The position numbers and the translations under genes were made by a program. A model generated the notes under the pieces. It did not search any database. It was not told where the DNA came from and worked only from the letters and a program-made list of their open reading frames with translations. A stretch of 64,000 nt of DNA from Isoetes taiwanensis (Eukaryota > Streptophyta > Lycopodiopsida > Isoetales > Isoetaceae), in contig JAJEKV010000020.1 in NCBI GenBank assembly GCA_021234155.1, forward strand, positions 18,781,018 through 18,845,017, in the 5' to 3' direction. Positions 59,601-64,000 of the stretch are shown one piece after another; position 1 is the stretch's first letter, and each line of letters begins with the position of its first letter.

Positions 59601-60880
59601 CAACATTGAATTCTACATTATGACAGGCTTGGTACCTATGACATAAAACTAGTTTTTAGTTTTAAGTTTTTTCCTGAAAGTGCTTCAACTCCGGAGCAGA
59701 ACGAAGGCATGATCCACCATCCACTGAAAAGCACTTGTGAATCTTTGGCGGCCTGGTGCTCTTTTGCCCCCTAGTTTTGCTCTCTCTATTCATCACACAT
59801 GGTGACGACTTCAGTGCCTGTGAGAGATTGCATGGGCCTATGATAACAAATTAAATGATACATTGAATTTCAGCATACATCCCACAATTATTAATCTCAT
59901 TAGATTTTGATTTATGGAGTTACTTAGCACTTTTGAACAGGTTTCTTGTGGCTCTTATGCTCATTTGATCAACAAAATGACCTTATGCTGAAAGATGATA
60001 TGCGATCTTAGTTATAGAACCACATGAGTTATGACTTCAGATTCTCTGGCGAATACCATTTGAAGACAGACTCTGCTGTTTGCGTCCCAGTAATGGACAT
60101 ACTTGAAATATGGGCCAAATAATCCCGTAACAAGCATAATTCCCAATACAGACACAGCAATAACATAGTTTTCTAAGCGAAGTAGTAACTTTACTTGGTT
60201 TTCAGCTACCCATGAATGATTGATGACTGCTGCTCCTATAAGAAGTCCAGCACCAATCACGGTTGCTTTTAACATGTCCGTCTTTGGCTTATAGTTATCT
60301 TCATAATCAAGAGAACTCATCTCATCTACAGAGCAGAGAGGGTCGCATCTTCCAGATGGCTGTGAATCCTGAAAGTATGACATGCTTCCATACATCATCA
60401 ATGTGATACTAAAACTAACGAACCGATGACTTGGAAGAGGCAAAATGATCTTTGAAACTAGCATTTGCTCACATTCAAAAACATGATTGTAGTACTACAT
60501 TCAAAAACATAATTGTAGTGGCCTACCTTAAATTATGTGTATTAATGTTTCCATGATCACAGTTCAGATTGATTAACCGTAAGATATCCACGACATAGCA
60601 TGATGGTTTACCCATGAATTTTAGGAAGCAGCACCTGAAGAAAAGCTTCCTCCTCTTCCTGCGCATCGCCAGTTTCTGCAGGAGATGCTTTGGCATAGTG
60701 CTGCAGCCGAAGGAGACCCAATCCAGTAGATATACGACTGCCGATTTTCCCATTACAAGTTGAATTAAGCTGTCCAATAGATGAAGTGAGAAGTGGGAAG
60801 CGGAAAGCTGTACACTTGGGATTGCTACGAACTGCTGCAAACAACAGGGATGAAGGGGAGAAAGCGAAGAGCGTACTCAT
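34739..60880 (-). CDS. NHD1: Plastid NhaD-type Na+/H+ antiporter, intact 10-exon gene
   Basis: Membrane exchanger of the NhaD family. The Arabidopsis relative NHD1 sits in the chloroplast envelope and exports Na+ in exchange for H+. Exons (minus strand): 60635-60880, 60195-60368, 59070-59198, 51564-51740, 47853-47959, 42494-42614, 36187-36248, 35342-35644, 34927-35221, 34739-34840. All introns are GT-AG and the phases agree, giving 571 residues, close to the plant family's usual length. The Ser/Leu-rich N-terminus (MSTLFAFSPSSLLFAAVRSN) looks like a transit peptide. Family motifs are DPLCSVDE, LDNLTSTIVMVSLLRKL, NAGGAWTPIGDVTTTMLW, IDNVPLVAATMGMYDL and GTGGSLLIIGSAAGVAFMGM, with many membrane helices. 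Introns 3-6 (3.6-7.3 kb) are filled with transposons. Confidence 0.95.
34927..35221 (-). CDS. NHD1: NHD1 exon 9
   Basis: 295 bp encoding LQSAGILQELAVYLDSHIP, AVIDNVPLVAATMGMYDL, WQLIAYCAGTGGSLLIIGSA, and DFFWYIKR at its end. DNVPLVAA and GTGGS are hallmark motifs of NhaD transporters. Donor AGG/GTATGC. Confidence 0.95.
35342..35644 (-). CDS. NHD1: NHD1 exon 8
   Basis: 303 bp encoding (S)DMDDAKEEDQVIVASEQMAP, then helices around GKLVLGVGVGALLFVPVFKS and GMLLGLGVLWILTDAIHYGD, ending GILLSVG. Donor GGGAG/GTTTGG. Confidence 0.94.
36187..36248 (-). CDS. NHD1: NHD1 exon 7 (62 bp)
   Basis: Small exon encoding DLFFPSLVSLIVPLALMSIS plus two bases of the next codon. It was found by matching the expected LFLPSVVSLAVPLALMS-like helix between exons 6 and 8. 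Acceptor TTTGCAG, donor AG/GTAATT, and the phase (2) is completed exactly by the T that opens exon 8. Confidence 0.9.
36940..37670 (-). mobile_element. Copia RT fragment in NHD1 intron 6, decayed
   Basis: Minus-strand remnants of a Copia polyprotein. YKLDGQNICILALYVDDYII (37414-37500) carries the YVDD active site. Downstream at about 37260-37180 are pieces reading GSLS and DIAFAVGQVSRIGEQLNKF. Stops and frame changes are frequent. No LTR was identified for this piece. Confidence 0.7.
37680..37842 (-). mobile_element. Copia RNase H end fragment, decayed
   Basis: Minus-strand sequence reading HFLREKVEAGTVDIQYCRTD then QVADIFTKPLERAKFEKF, the C-terminal end of a Copia polyprotein. It precedes the RT piece at 36940-37670 on the same strand, an order impossible in one intact element. 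Two separate insertions or a rearrangement are therefore needed. The next element's LTR begins at 37843. Confidence 0.7.
38410..39008 (+). pseudogene. Copia gag, frameshifted
   Basis: The probable start is ATG at 38410 (MSADATPWKYFIHPVLEIDN), a UBN2-type gag. The first frame ends at 38685. It continues in a second frame with MDNLRLADCTNMRDYMQQFK and in a third with KITITFNRLEQKLVDAEQEP. At least two single-base shifts break it. A related gag start (AANRDPYKYFQHPLLDADNY) occurs at 57595. Confidence 0.75.
39023..40939 (+). CDS. Copia polyprotein part: zinc knuckle, protease, integrase
   Basis: A 638-residue open frame. It has the zinc knuckle CWYCNKKGHIKRDC (residues about 15-28), the protease site WLVDSEATKHLTG where the usual DSGA is DSEA, and the pre-integrase GAG domain ending CTACSLGKQIQASYP. 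The integrase core has RSDNAKEYLS and NGVAERKNRTL. The position of the first catalytic Asp reads HTNIC where HTDIC is usual. These two changes suggest that protease and integrase are inactive. The frame ends at 40939 in an acidic linker; RT continues in another frame that overlaps from 40863. Confidence 0.9.
   Translation: MRTASSSDSKQPFSCWYCNKKGHIKRDCKKLLKDVAEFLKHKEFQQKVKDPGSAHEVTVQVSHIDLEEEELQFLNFAAEKLHHNTWLVDSEATKHLTGQSKVFQHIKSFDKTVVKMADGNLAKSTGKGNVSIPTTKCLTLSVEDVILVPGLLVNLLSVSEFDKKMGYSVLFSDGLVHILHKNPLKFIDLKLLGPIAQDYLNEEGLYILDTPTTSSNAKAESSLTVVAVPKTAEALWHARFGHIHLSALVSASKLNMVQGMPPLTTTDLPCTACSLGKQIQASYPLQAEFRAQQPLELLHTNICHLPIESLAGNRYFLVIVDDFSRYTWVYPIKLKSQAFAQFKTFSLQVEKEFSTPIKALRSDNAKEYLSQEFQAYIESNGIRRELIVPYAHSQNGVAERKNRTLMNLTRSILKFKELPPQLWAEAVLTAAYLCNRAPTQTIKYKTPFEALYGRKPDVSNLRVFGCLGFATVPRELLQKQGKLADRATKVIFIGYPTNMKGWRCYDPLTKRVFASRSMHFIEDAVYSKEFYQPNKADYDKVIINTFDIEDATQAGQVRPAGRSTSLAVVLVWRLDIPHPLPILHITSIPDIGTPSNAAIGVSHNAYDDFEPLAYEEPLADDESDRDESDIPPLDLPLF
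40863..42242 (+). CDS. Copia polyprotein part: reverse transcriptase
   Basis: A 459-residue open frame with complete Copia RT: WVTAMQDEIAMLHKQGTWEL, ARLVAKGFTQKEGFDYHDVF, LYQMDFKSAFLNGDLEEELY, KSLYGLRQAPRCW and the active site LLYVDDTIMTGD. It continues toward RNase H with LVGALIYLTNTRPDVTYIVA. A shift near 42235 moves RNase H (STTEAELKALVTTVQEMRWL, YCDNNGAIAHAKDHRMH) into the next frame, which is cut off at about 42484. Confidence 0.92.
   Translation: MRSPLLMMNQTGMSQISHHLTCHCFSMKHQWKKLSQIFLCFEGLIELLTYRMSTTRDDLPSQIYCNYVLMAKVSQDPVSHIQAAKDPHWVTAMQDEIAMLHKQGTWELVPKPIAANGIGAKWVFRTKYHADGTLCKRKARLVAKGFTQKEGFDYHDVFAPVVRLDTLKAVIPLAAQKGWALYQMDFKSAFLNGDLEEELYMCQPPGFKDQNYPNYVCKLKKSLYGLRQAPRCWNTKINTSLIQLGYQRSRADPSLYFILSKSQVSVLLLYVDDTIMTGDATQSISHTKSTLAASFEVTDLGLMHYCLGLEVWQDPHGIHLTQQKYISELLDKFHMTDCKALSTPCDLSQTLTLETDKDNVDATLYRQLVGALIYLTNTRPDVTYIVAVLSRFMHHPKEPHWRAAKRVLHYLKGTQNEGVLYSKVSDPHLLLFSDSDMASTDLEKRKCITCYVSFFGGNL
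42494..42614 (-). CDS. NHD1: NHD1 exon 6
   Basis: 121 bp encoding (K)FLGAVVVIAANAGGAWTPIG, then DVTTTMLWIHGQISTVHTIQ. The NAGGAWTPIGDVTTTMLW block is nearly invariant in the family. Donor CAG/GTGAGG. A plus-strand Copia element ends within about ten bases of this donor. Confidence 0.94.
42890..43260 (-). mobile_element. Copia RT N-terminal fragment in NHD1 intron 5
   Basis: Minus-strand pieces reading KKYDMLIVNNTWELCDL, then GIDHEEVFAHIVALLERG, which are the beginning of Copia RT. Several stops are present. The fragment is short and old. Confidence 0.6.
43662..43837 (+). mobile_element. Copia RT fragment, interrupted by LINE sequence
   Basis: Plus-strand sequence reading NKWVYGIKFNSDESLAKHKV, RLVAKGYNQ and, after shifts, YDFTEVQ, the start of Copia RT. 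It passes directly into LINE-type coding sequence at about 43840. Confidence 0.6.
43838..44622 (+). mobile_element. LINE ORF2 C-terminal fragment, plus strand
   Basis: Reading frames with AGFIYLNHLWDPDRAKWWSW, then a zinc-binding reverse transcriptase tail (CGGSETIGHMFFCPRIRAFW) and IKSSFNQAVALMAIAHIRKM. This matches the C-terminal zf-RVT region of plant LINEs. It ends in a (GAAA)n tract at 44589-44622 that is shared with a LINE tail on the other strand. It is 5' truncated and frameshifted. Confidence 0.7.
44589..45010 (-). mobile_element. LINE group 2 3' end, copy A
   Basis: On the minus strand: the ORF2 C-terminus (QKRKYPDPKGVTLAQSKKIK to GIMNYFAAITGTN), a 3' region with hairpins GGTCTCATAGACC and GACCCTTCGGGTC, then GTAGACGTTAATAAATC and a (TTTC)n tail. 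The tail conserves the end of the copies at 52008 and 56373. The gag-less structure and basic C-terminus agree with a 5' truncated LINE. Confidence 0.7.
45440..46760 (+). mobile_element. Copia RT-RNase H remnant in NHD1 intron 5
   Basis: Decayed plus-strand Copia: pieces of late RT at 45460-45800, ATMYRQQVGSLIYL at about 45830, then an open stretch (45921-46154) with KEPKYSHWIAAKGILAYFKG and VFYTDADHAGADFDMRRSTT. RNase H continues with LTTTEAELSFC and VDNSGAIDLVKD, and the end FDLPVYFVKKQLQNK to FTKPLAGSRFKKMNQLL at 46580-46720. A 189 bp insertion flanked by 58 bp direct repeats splits RNase H. Confidence 0.8.
46283..46587. repeat. 58 bp direct repeats flanking a 189 bp insertion
   Basis: The 58 bp from ATTGATCTTGTGAAAGATAT to TTTTGATCTGCCAGT occurs at 46283-46340 and again at 46530-46587. 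Between them lie 189 bases unrelated to Copia. The repeat is RNase H coding sequence, so the inserted DNA came with a long duplication of its target or by template switching. Confidence 0.85.
46761..47850. other. NHD1 intron 5, unassigned part
   Basis: The sequence from 46761 to about 47340 has short open frames on both strands. The stretch near 46830-46960 reads on the minus strand as a Ser/Arg-rich peptide, probably the 5' region or LTR of a decayed Copia element. Nothing firm was found between 47340 and exon 5. Confidence 0.4.
47853..47959 (-). CDS. NHD1: NHD1 exon 5
   Basis: 107 bp encoding IGGITFFLSSILDNLTSTIV to ERRK (last codon split, AA with G of exon 6). The LDNLTSTIVM motif is a conserved ion-pathway segment in NhaD proteins. 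Acceptor TGCAG, donor GTATGA. Confidence 0.93.
48420..49080 (+). mobile_element. Copia RT remnant in NHD1 intron 4
   Basis: Heavily broken plus-strand RT sequence: AIGCKWVY at about 48597, EEPPGFVQK at about 48806, a stretch like the SLYG.KQAPRCW region, DPHLYVKDGKL at about 48940, then a degraded active-site region. Many stops are present. Only the order of motifs supports the call. Confidence 0.55.
49347..51270 (+). mobile_element. Copia 5' part in NHD1 intron 4: PBS, gag, protease
   Basis: PBS TGGTATCAGAGC at 49347-49358. The gag region has FLKIYCTDEVRQHIIDEKTS (about 50230) and FLGELEGIKSQLMAIGDPPT (about 50405). The nucleocapsid is rich in Arg and Gly (GRRGRGRGRPGRGRGN at about 50930). 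The protease start reads FILDSGTTRRMSRN near 51150. Frames change often. Integrase and RT are absent here. A ~46 bp unit (ACTCTCAATGTCAAATCCAAC) is repeated in tandem near 51280-51370. Confidence 0.75.
51564..51740 (-). CDS. NHD1: NHD1 exon 4
   Basis: 59 codons from ASPSESAVEELSRSSEEV through FFLLGAMTIVEIIDAHQGFK to RRLLWV. The FLLGAMTIVEIIDAHQGF segment is a signature of NhaD antiporters. Acceptor TTACAG, donor GTG/GTATTT. Confidence 0.94.
52008..53318 (-). mobile_element. LINE group 2, copy B, with 396-residue ORF2 tail
   Basis: On the minus strand an uninterrupted frame (53318-52128) encodes the C-terminal part of a LINE ORF2. It has LEILYISKTWLTPSDLPTKM, HAIGQLRVSSHQLEIEAGRA, then a zinc knuckle ICRLCHLNVIESEEHFIFTC, and a basic end KHKQSFKRENKSGITLYFGP. 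The 3' region follows, with GGTCTCATAGACC and GTAGACGTTAATATAATC and a short (TTTC)n tail at 52008-52016. It lies in NHD1 intron 3. It is not a cellular gene, although the frame is long. Confidence 0.8.
53720..53863 (+). repeat. Copia LTR, family with TGTTAGAAGTAG start, copy 1
   Basis: 144 bp from TGTTAGAAGTAGAAAACC to TATCTCTCTCA, followed by a decayed PBS (TAATATCAGAGCC at 53866-53878). Related LTRs are found at 55699 and 56090. The order PBS after LTR marks this as a 5' LTR. Confidence 0.7.
54130..54587 (-). mobile_element. Copia integrase fragment, minus strand
   Basis: Two minus-strand frames. One has TLRTDNGGEFLSTKFEQFCE, which includes the second catalytic Asp (DNGGE). The other has YLLNRGGTRILNGKTPHEVH then NHFRVFGYKDYAHVFKKDGR. 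They are joined by a frameshift near 54330. It sits between an LTR and RT sequences of the opposite strand, so it is a nested or rearranged insertion. Confidence 0.75.
55130..55232. repeat. Perfect 45 bp inverted repeat, 13 bp loop
   Basis: Arms 55130-55174 and 55188-55232 are exact inverted copies around CCTTGTCGATCTC. The right arm is coding sequence for the Copia RT motif KWVFRTEL and continues into RT downstream. The left arm is therefore an inverted copy of the RT start. Perfect identity means a recent event, while the RT beyond it is decayed. Confidence 0.95.
55188..55698 (+). mobile_element. Copia RT fragment in NHD1 intron 3
   Basis: Plus-strand RT: KWVFRTELN, a shifted piece reading LAKYKARVLAK, GVFAPVARIGTIRAVLTLA, SIWQMDFKSAFLNANL and KRSLYGLKQAPSCWNHKINT. 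The YVDD region at about 55645 is degraded to YMMMSS. It ends at an LTR-like sequence at 55699. Confidence 0.8.
55699..56247 (+). mobile_element. Two further LTR copies and an RNase H end of the same Copia family
   Basis: An LTR-like sequence starts at 55699 (TGTTGGAAGTAGG) and runs to about 55835, with a partial repeat of its CTTTTTGTCACTC part after that. Then 55890-56030 reads, with shifts, as the end of RNase H (VKENMEQS-like, QLADGMTNSLTGPK). A third LTR follows from about 56090 to 56247. Both LTRs are preceded by CTTTAGTTACAG, so both look like 3' LTRs. One must come from a second insertion. Confidence 0.65.
56373..56775 (-). mobile_element. LINE group 2 3' end, copy C
   Basis: On the minus strand it matches 52008-52425 closely, including GGTCTCATAGACC, GTAGATGTTAATATAATC and the (TTTC)n tail at 56373-56388. 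It is shorter, with an internal deletion near 56665-56705, and is cut at TTCTTCTATGCAC. It is 5' truncated, as LINE copies usually are. Confidence 0.8.
57060..58230 (+). mobile_element. Copia element with deletion from gag to RNase H
   Basis: PBS-like TGGCATCAGAGC at 57213-57224, after a probable LTR end TCTATCAACA. The gag start is at 57595 (MAANRDPYKYFQHPLLDADN then YFTWKDAFQTNLNIKDF), closely related to the gag at 38410. After about 57750 the sequence passes to RNase H (FQDLQIPITITKIFVDN at 57920, QLADGMTKPLIGTPFRKMG at about 58100). Protease, integrase and RT are lost. The 3' LTR probably starts near 58171 (TGTTAGATCACTTC). Confidence 0.75.
59001..59080. repeat. 40 bp tandem duplication of the NHD1 exon 3 splice donor
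   Basis: TAATAAGAAAAAAATTGGAC plus ATGGCTTACCCCAAGACTCC at 59041-59080 is preceded by a near-identical copy at 59001-59040 (one A/G-position difference). On the gene strand each copy contains the end of exon 3 and the donor GGG/GTAAGC. The exon-proximal donor preserves the reading frame. Confidence 0.9.
59070..59198 (-). CDS. NHD1: NHD1 exon 3
   Basis: 43 codons, NLAMALVFVVGYGGIIFEE to LWVIRSLG, phase 0. The last bases of the exon and its donor (GGG/GTAAGC) are repeated in tandem 40 bp further on. The donor at 59069 keeps the frame; using the second donor at 59029 would add 40 bases and shift it. Confidence 0.93.
60195..60368 (-). CDS. NHD1: NHD1 exon 2
   Basis: 58 codons from DSQPSGRCDPLCSVDE to INHSWVAENQ, phase 0 at both ends. 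DPLCSVD and the first membrane helix with INHSWVA are characteristic of plant NHD1 proteins. Donor CAA/GTAAAG. Confidence 0.93.
60635..60880 (-). CDS. NHD1: NHD1 exon 1 (transit peptide)
   Basis: ATG at 60878-60880, 82 codons, ending FLQ at a CAG/GTGCTG donor. It is rich in Ser, Leu and Ala with few acidic residues until an EEEE cluster at the end, as expected for a chloroplast transit peptide plus linker. There is no upstream in-frame ATG in this open frame. Confidence 0.9.
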
Positions 60881-61389
60881 CGCCTCAGCTCGCGTTCATT
60901 AACCCCATGACGTGGATTAGTAGTTCGTTTCATCTTAAACATTATTACGCGGACCACACAGTGTTGGGGCTACAGACCCGTAAAAAAAGGTGGATTGCCC
61001 CCATTTTTTTTGTGGGCCGAGTTAGGCTGGGATCGCACTTACTGGAATGACCGAAGGTGAATAGAGAAGACCAAATAGCATAGTGCCATATGGCAAAATG
61101 CAAAGAAAGTGGTATCGCACTAAAACGGCCAAACCGCCTGCTTTGTTTGGGCGGGCGCCCAAGTTGTGGCGGGCGAGAAAAGTTCGGGCTGCTGCATACG
61201 TGGACAATATTTGGAGGGAATTGCAGTATATGATCGGCTTGCAGGGTGGTGAACGAAGACATACAGTGGTCGAGCTGTTCTGCACACAAGCAACGATCTG
61301 CAAATTTTTGTAAAGCACGTCGATTTGCTAAGAATTCAATTATTGCAGGATCTAAAGTGTTGGCATTCTTTTGTTTTGCAGATTTCCAC
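60881..61389. promoter_or_regulatory. Shared upstream region of NHD1 and the plus-strand frame
   Basis: The ATG of NHD1 (60880, minus) and the possible start at 61390 (plus) are divergent, about 510 bp apart, so this should hold the NHD1 promoter. I see no TATA box that I would trust. The long minus-strand frame across it (60945-61490) has no family motif and is treated as chance. Confidence 0.45.
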
Positions 61390-61971
61390 ATGGAGCACAC
61401 TGATATTGAATCCGTTACTTGCACCCAGGACAGCCAAATGCCATTCTTTCCAAGCCAATTGCCCAGCAATTCCATGTGCACACCCTCCATGCATCCTACT
61501 TTTGGGATTGCTACTCGCAGCCCTCTACCATTTGTGTTTCATCAGCAGCCTAGCAATCCTCCTTTGGCATTCCAAGCATCACAGAATCTACCTTCTGTAC
61601 CATATGGTGTTCATACTTACGCTGGAAATCCACAAATTTCTCTTTCTCAGCCTCCAACAAACCATGTGAATTCAGCAAGTTCTCAAGATTCCCCCATACA
61701 TATTGCTGATCCTATTGTACAGAAGAAAAAAAGAGGTAGGCAGCCCACTGGGAACAAGTCTGCTACGAAGAAAGGCAGGAAGGTAGACTCCAACAAGCCT
61801 GAGAAAGGTGAGAATGAATCCGATGACGAGGAAGGATGTGGTCCTAGAATTTGGCCAGAAAGGCATGTCGTTGCCCTTCTTCATGCTAGATGTGAGATGA
61901 TCGCTGAATTTCAAGAGAAGCCCAAGCAAGGAGTAGACAACATGTTCAGTGGTTTCATCCTCAGAATTTGA
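61390..61971 (+). CDS. Possible trihelix/Myb-SANT-like protein fragment
   Basis: The open frame starts upstream, but ATG at 61390 follows a good acceptor-like TTTTGTTTTGCAG and is the likelier coding start (MEHTDIESVTCTQDSQMPFF). The first two thirds are rich in Pro, Ser, Gln and Asn. Then come a basic block (QKKKRGRQPTGNKSATKKGR) and a DDEE stretch. The end, RIWPERHVVALLHARCEMIA, resembles the first helix of trihelix-type DNA-binding domains. The rest of such a domain is missing before the stop, so it is an exon, a truncated gene or a transposon-derived fragment. Confidence 0.35.
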   Translation: MEHTDIESVTCTQDSQMPFFPSQLPSNSMCTPSMHPTFGIATRSPLPFVFHQQPSNPPLAFQASQNLPSVPYGVHTYAGNPQISLSQPPTNHVNSASSQDSPIHIADPIVQKKKRGRQPTGNKSATKKGRKVDSNKPEKGENESDDEEGCGPRIWPERHVVALLHARCEMIAEFQEKPKQGVDNMFSGFILRI

Positions 61972-62918
61972 GATTGCCTCCATTTGCCTACCTATAGGAA
62001 ATGAAAAGCTCTATTGGAAAAGCATGATTATATTGGAAAAGCATGATTGCAGGGAACTACAGAAAAATGAATTTACAGAAAATTGATTTCAAGAATGATC
62101 TTGAGAAATTTGACAACAGCACCTTACCTGAACTACAATAACATTAGCGCTCCATTTGATGCAGGGAGTTCGAAGAAAGAGACGTCTTCTTCGATGGCGG
62201 CGTGCTTTGTGCGTCAAGTTTTGGCGCCGTGGAGTTGTTTGATTCCAACGTGTACTGTTGATATGGCATATTGTTCCCTCCTTAGTGCGATATGAATCTT
62301 CGGGCACCCACCTCCACCGAAACCGAAGCCTGCCCCAAATATGCCTAGCGAGTTCGGTCGTTGTCTCTAGTGCGATCCCAGCCTATTCTCTATTTTATTT
62401 CTCATTGTAGGGGGACTTGAGGAATTTGAGTGGGCAGAAATATGGTCTCTGATTTGATGGAAAGATGTAACGGTCCTAACCCATTCGAGGCCAGGATTGT
62501 GGAATATATGCATGGTATATATCCATCTCCGTTCGGGAAACTTTTTAATATTAGACTACAAATTTTCCTACGGTTGCCTATATTAACCTTCTAATTCACA
62601 ATCTCAACCTACAATTTCCTACAAAGAATGGGAAGACCATGTAAATTTCCTGTAATATATCAGAATGCCAAGTTTGTTTCCTACAAGAAATCACAACAGC
62701 ATGTTTAATTTTCTTGCAACAAGTGAAACAACATGTAAATTGATAGATAAAAAGACAAAATAATGTATAATAGAGCAAAGACAAGGTACTTAAACTTAAA
62801 ATATGATATAAATACTACAAGAGTTAGATCAGGAAAATTGCACATAAGACATTATTACACCTCTTATAAGACTAAAGTTGATACATAGATATAAGAATCT
62901 CCAAAAAGAATAGGTTCA
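61972..62918. other. Intergenic, nothing recognised
   Basis: AT-rich, with a small duplication (TATTGGAAAAGCATGATT at about 62012 and 62030). The short frames at 62083-62307 on both strands overlap and show no motif. The TTCCTACA phrase recurs in 62560-62690. Confidence 0.5.
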
Positions 62919-64000
62919 TCAATCAGATTCATCGTCCTCGGTCTCCTCCACATTTATGCGTGTTACTTTGGAACTTGAATTCCTAGAAAAGATATGACGA
63001 TATTTTGCACCAGATTTCCAAACCTGATAAGCTCCATCAAAATTAAAATCCTCAATGACTTCCATGGAAGGACCTTCAATTGCAACTCTCATGAGCGAAT
63101 CAGCCCCCTCTACTTTCAGCCTATTGCGATATTTGTCTTTGATATGATTCATCTGGTTGAATCCCTTTTCACAAATTGCCGTGCTTGAGCATTGAACCAA
63201 ACCAACTGTTGCAAGCTTCACCATTTCAGCATACTTGTCCTCCCACAATATTTTTTGGGAAAGAATGATCGACCAGGCATCCAAAAAGCTTTTTCCCTTT
63301 CATTCTGTACTTGCTTGCATCTTAAACTTCATGAATTCAGACATAAACTTATCTGCATTATAAAACCATCAAATTTGAGCCCTCCAACCTGACGGGTTCC
63401 CCATAGAATTTCAGCAAGATATTAGCCTCATTCAGCCCAAATTCTTTCATTTTCTTTGTTGCACTTGGCACATGAGCAGGCGAAAATATTTTAAAGCACG
63501 ACAAAGTCTCGGTCTTTAAATCTTTCATCTAATGTAGCTATAACAGCCTTAGCAAAATTACTTTGGAACTCAAGAGCCTCGGTTAGATCATTACCTTCTA
63601 CGCTCCTGGTCATTTGGATTGAACGATATATATCTCCCTTGATAGCTCCTCTAAGGGCAGCAAGATATCCATCCGGCCTGCCATAAGTCGGAATGATTGG
63701 AAATCCTTTGCTGTCCTTCAAACTGCTATTTAGATCAAGTTCCTCATCCAAGAACTCAATTTAAATTTGATCCTTCGTGCCATTCACAAGACTACCTACT
63801 GATGTCACATCCACCCAATCCTTTTGAAAATCACAACTCAACGTGGTTAAGTGATGCAAAATATCAGCTTAACAACTTTGAATTTCCTCAACTGATCATA
63901 TATGGCAGCATCATTTCCTTTGAAAACCAGCATTGCGGGCTCATAGCATTCACATAACTTCTCAACTGCATGGTGTCTGCTCAGCCACCTTGTTGTTGAA
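62919..64000 (-). pseudogene. hAT transposase (ZNF862-like), partial and broken
   Basis: Minus-strand coding remnant that enters from the right edge. From the edge inward it has TTRWLSRHHAVEKLCECY, QLRKFKV, after a shift DILHHLTTLSCDFQKDWVDV, the open part 63751-63491 (GRPDGYLAALRGAIKGDIYR, VIATLDERFKDRD), and FKIFSPAHVPSATKKMKEFG. Last comes the C-terminal hAT dimerisation region GLVQCSSTAICEKGFNQMNH. I see an in-frame TAA near 63761, a TGA near 63305, and frame changes near 63868 and 63361. No terminal repeats were found near 62.9 kb. Confidence 0.8.

Noticed and set aside
60945-61490. A 181-residue minus-strand gene upstream of NHD1
   Set aside because: No family motif. It crosses the promoter region and overlaps a plus-strand frame with better features.

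Overview
This window is nuclear DNA from a land plant with a large, repeat-filled genome. The evidence is one intact host gene with ten GT-AG exons, which encodes a plastid NhaD-type Na+/H+ antiporter (NHD1-like). It is surrounded by Copia and Gypsy-type LTR retrotransposons, LINEs with microsatellite tails and hAT DNA transposons. Introns of up to 7.3 kb loaded with old Copia and LINE debris suggest a fern, a gymnosperm or another plant with a giant genome. That lineage call is an inference and I cannot fix the species.

Layout. 1-1.9 kb: unique or low-complexity DNA, a hexamer repeat, and a compact run of hairpins (1596-1887) whose stems covary. 1.946-7.931 kb: a complete, young LTR element with 2.83 kb LTRs around only 323 bp of internal DNA, flanked by an ATTTA duplication. 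8.93-10.46 kb and 31.12-32.15 kb: two tandem copies of a ~1.27 kb non-coding unit. The second copy is split by a 20.66 kb hAT-type insertion (10462-31121) with 13 bp terminal inverted repeats and an 8 bp CCCCTTAG duplication. This insertion holds two GC-rich LINEs arranged tail to tail, ~180 bp promoter-like repeats upstream of the first LINE, a few unrecognised reading frames, and a repeated pair of internal borders suggesting two head-to-tail modules. 32.2-34.7 kb: nothing clear except a small inverted-repeat element close to the 3' end of the antiporter gene.

34.739-60.880 kb, minus strand: the NHD1-like gene. Its ten exons join without any frame break into 571 codons plus stop. Introns 3 to 6 hold at least six Copia remnants on both strands and four pieces of a second LINE group. 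One nearly complete Copia copy ends within about ten bases of the exon 6 splice donor. The exon 3 donor is duplicated in tandem. 61.0-64.0 kb: a possible trihelix-like reading frame on the plus strand, then a broken hAT transposase (ZNF862-like) on the minus strand that runs off the window.

The only clearly functional cellular gene is the antiporter; the rest is mobile DNA and its debris. Many small indels between otherwise near-identical copies fall in C/CG/CTG contexts, so some apparent frameshifts may be consensus errors.
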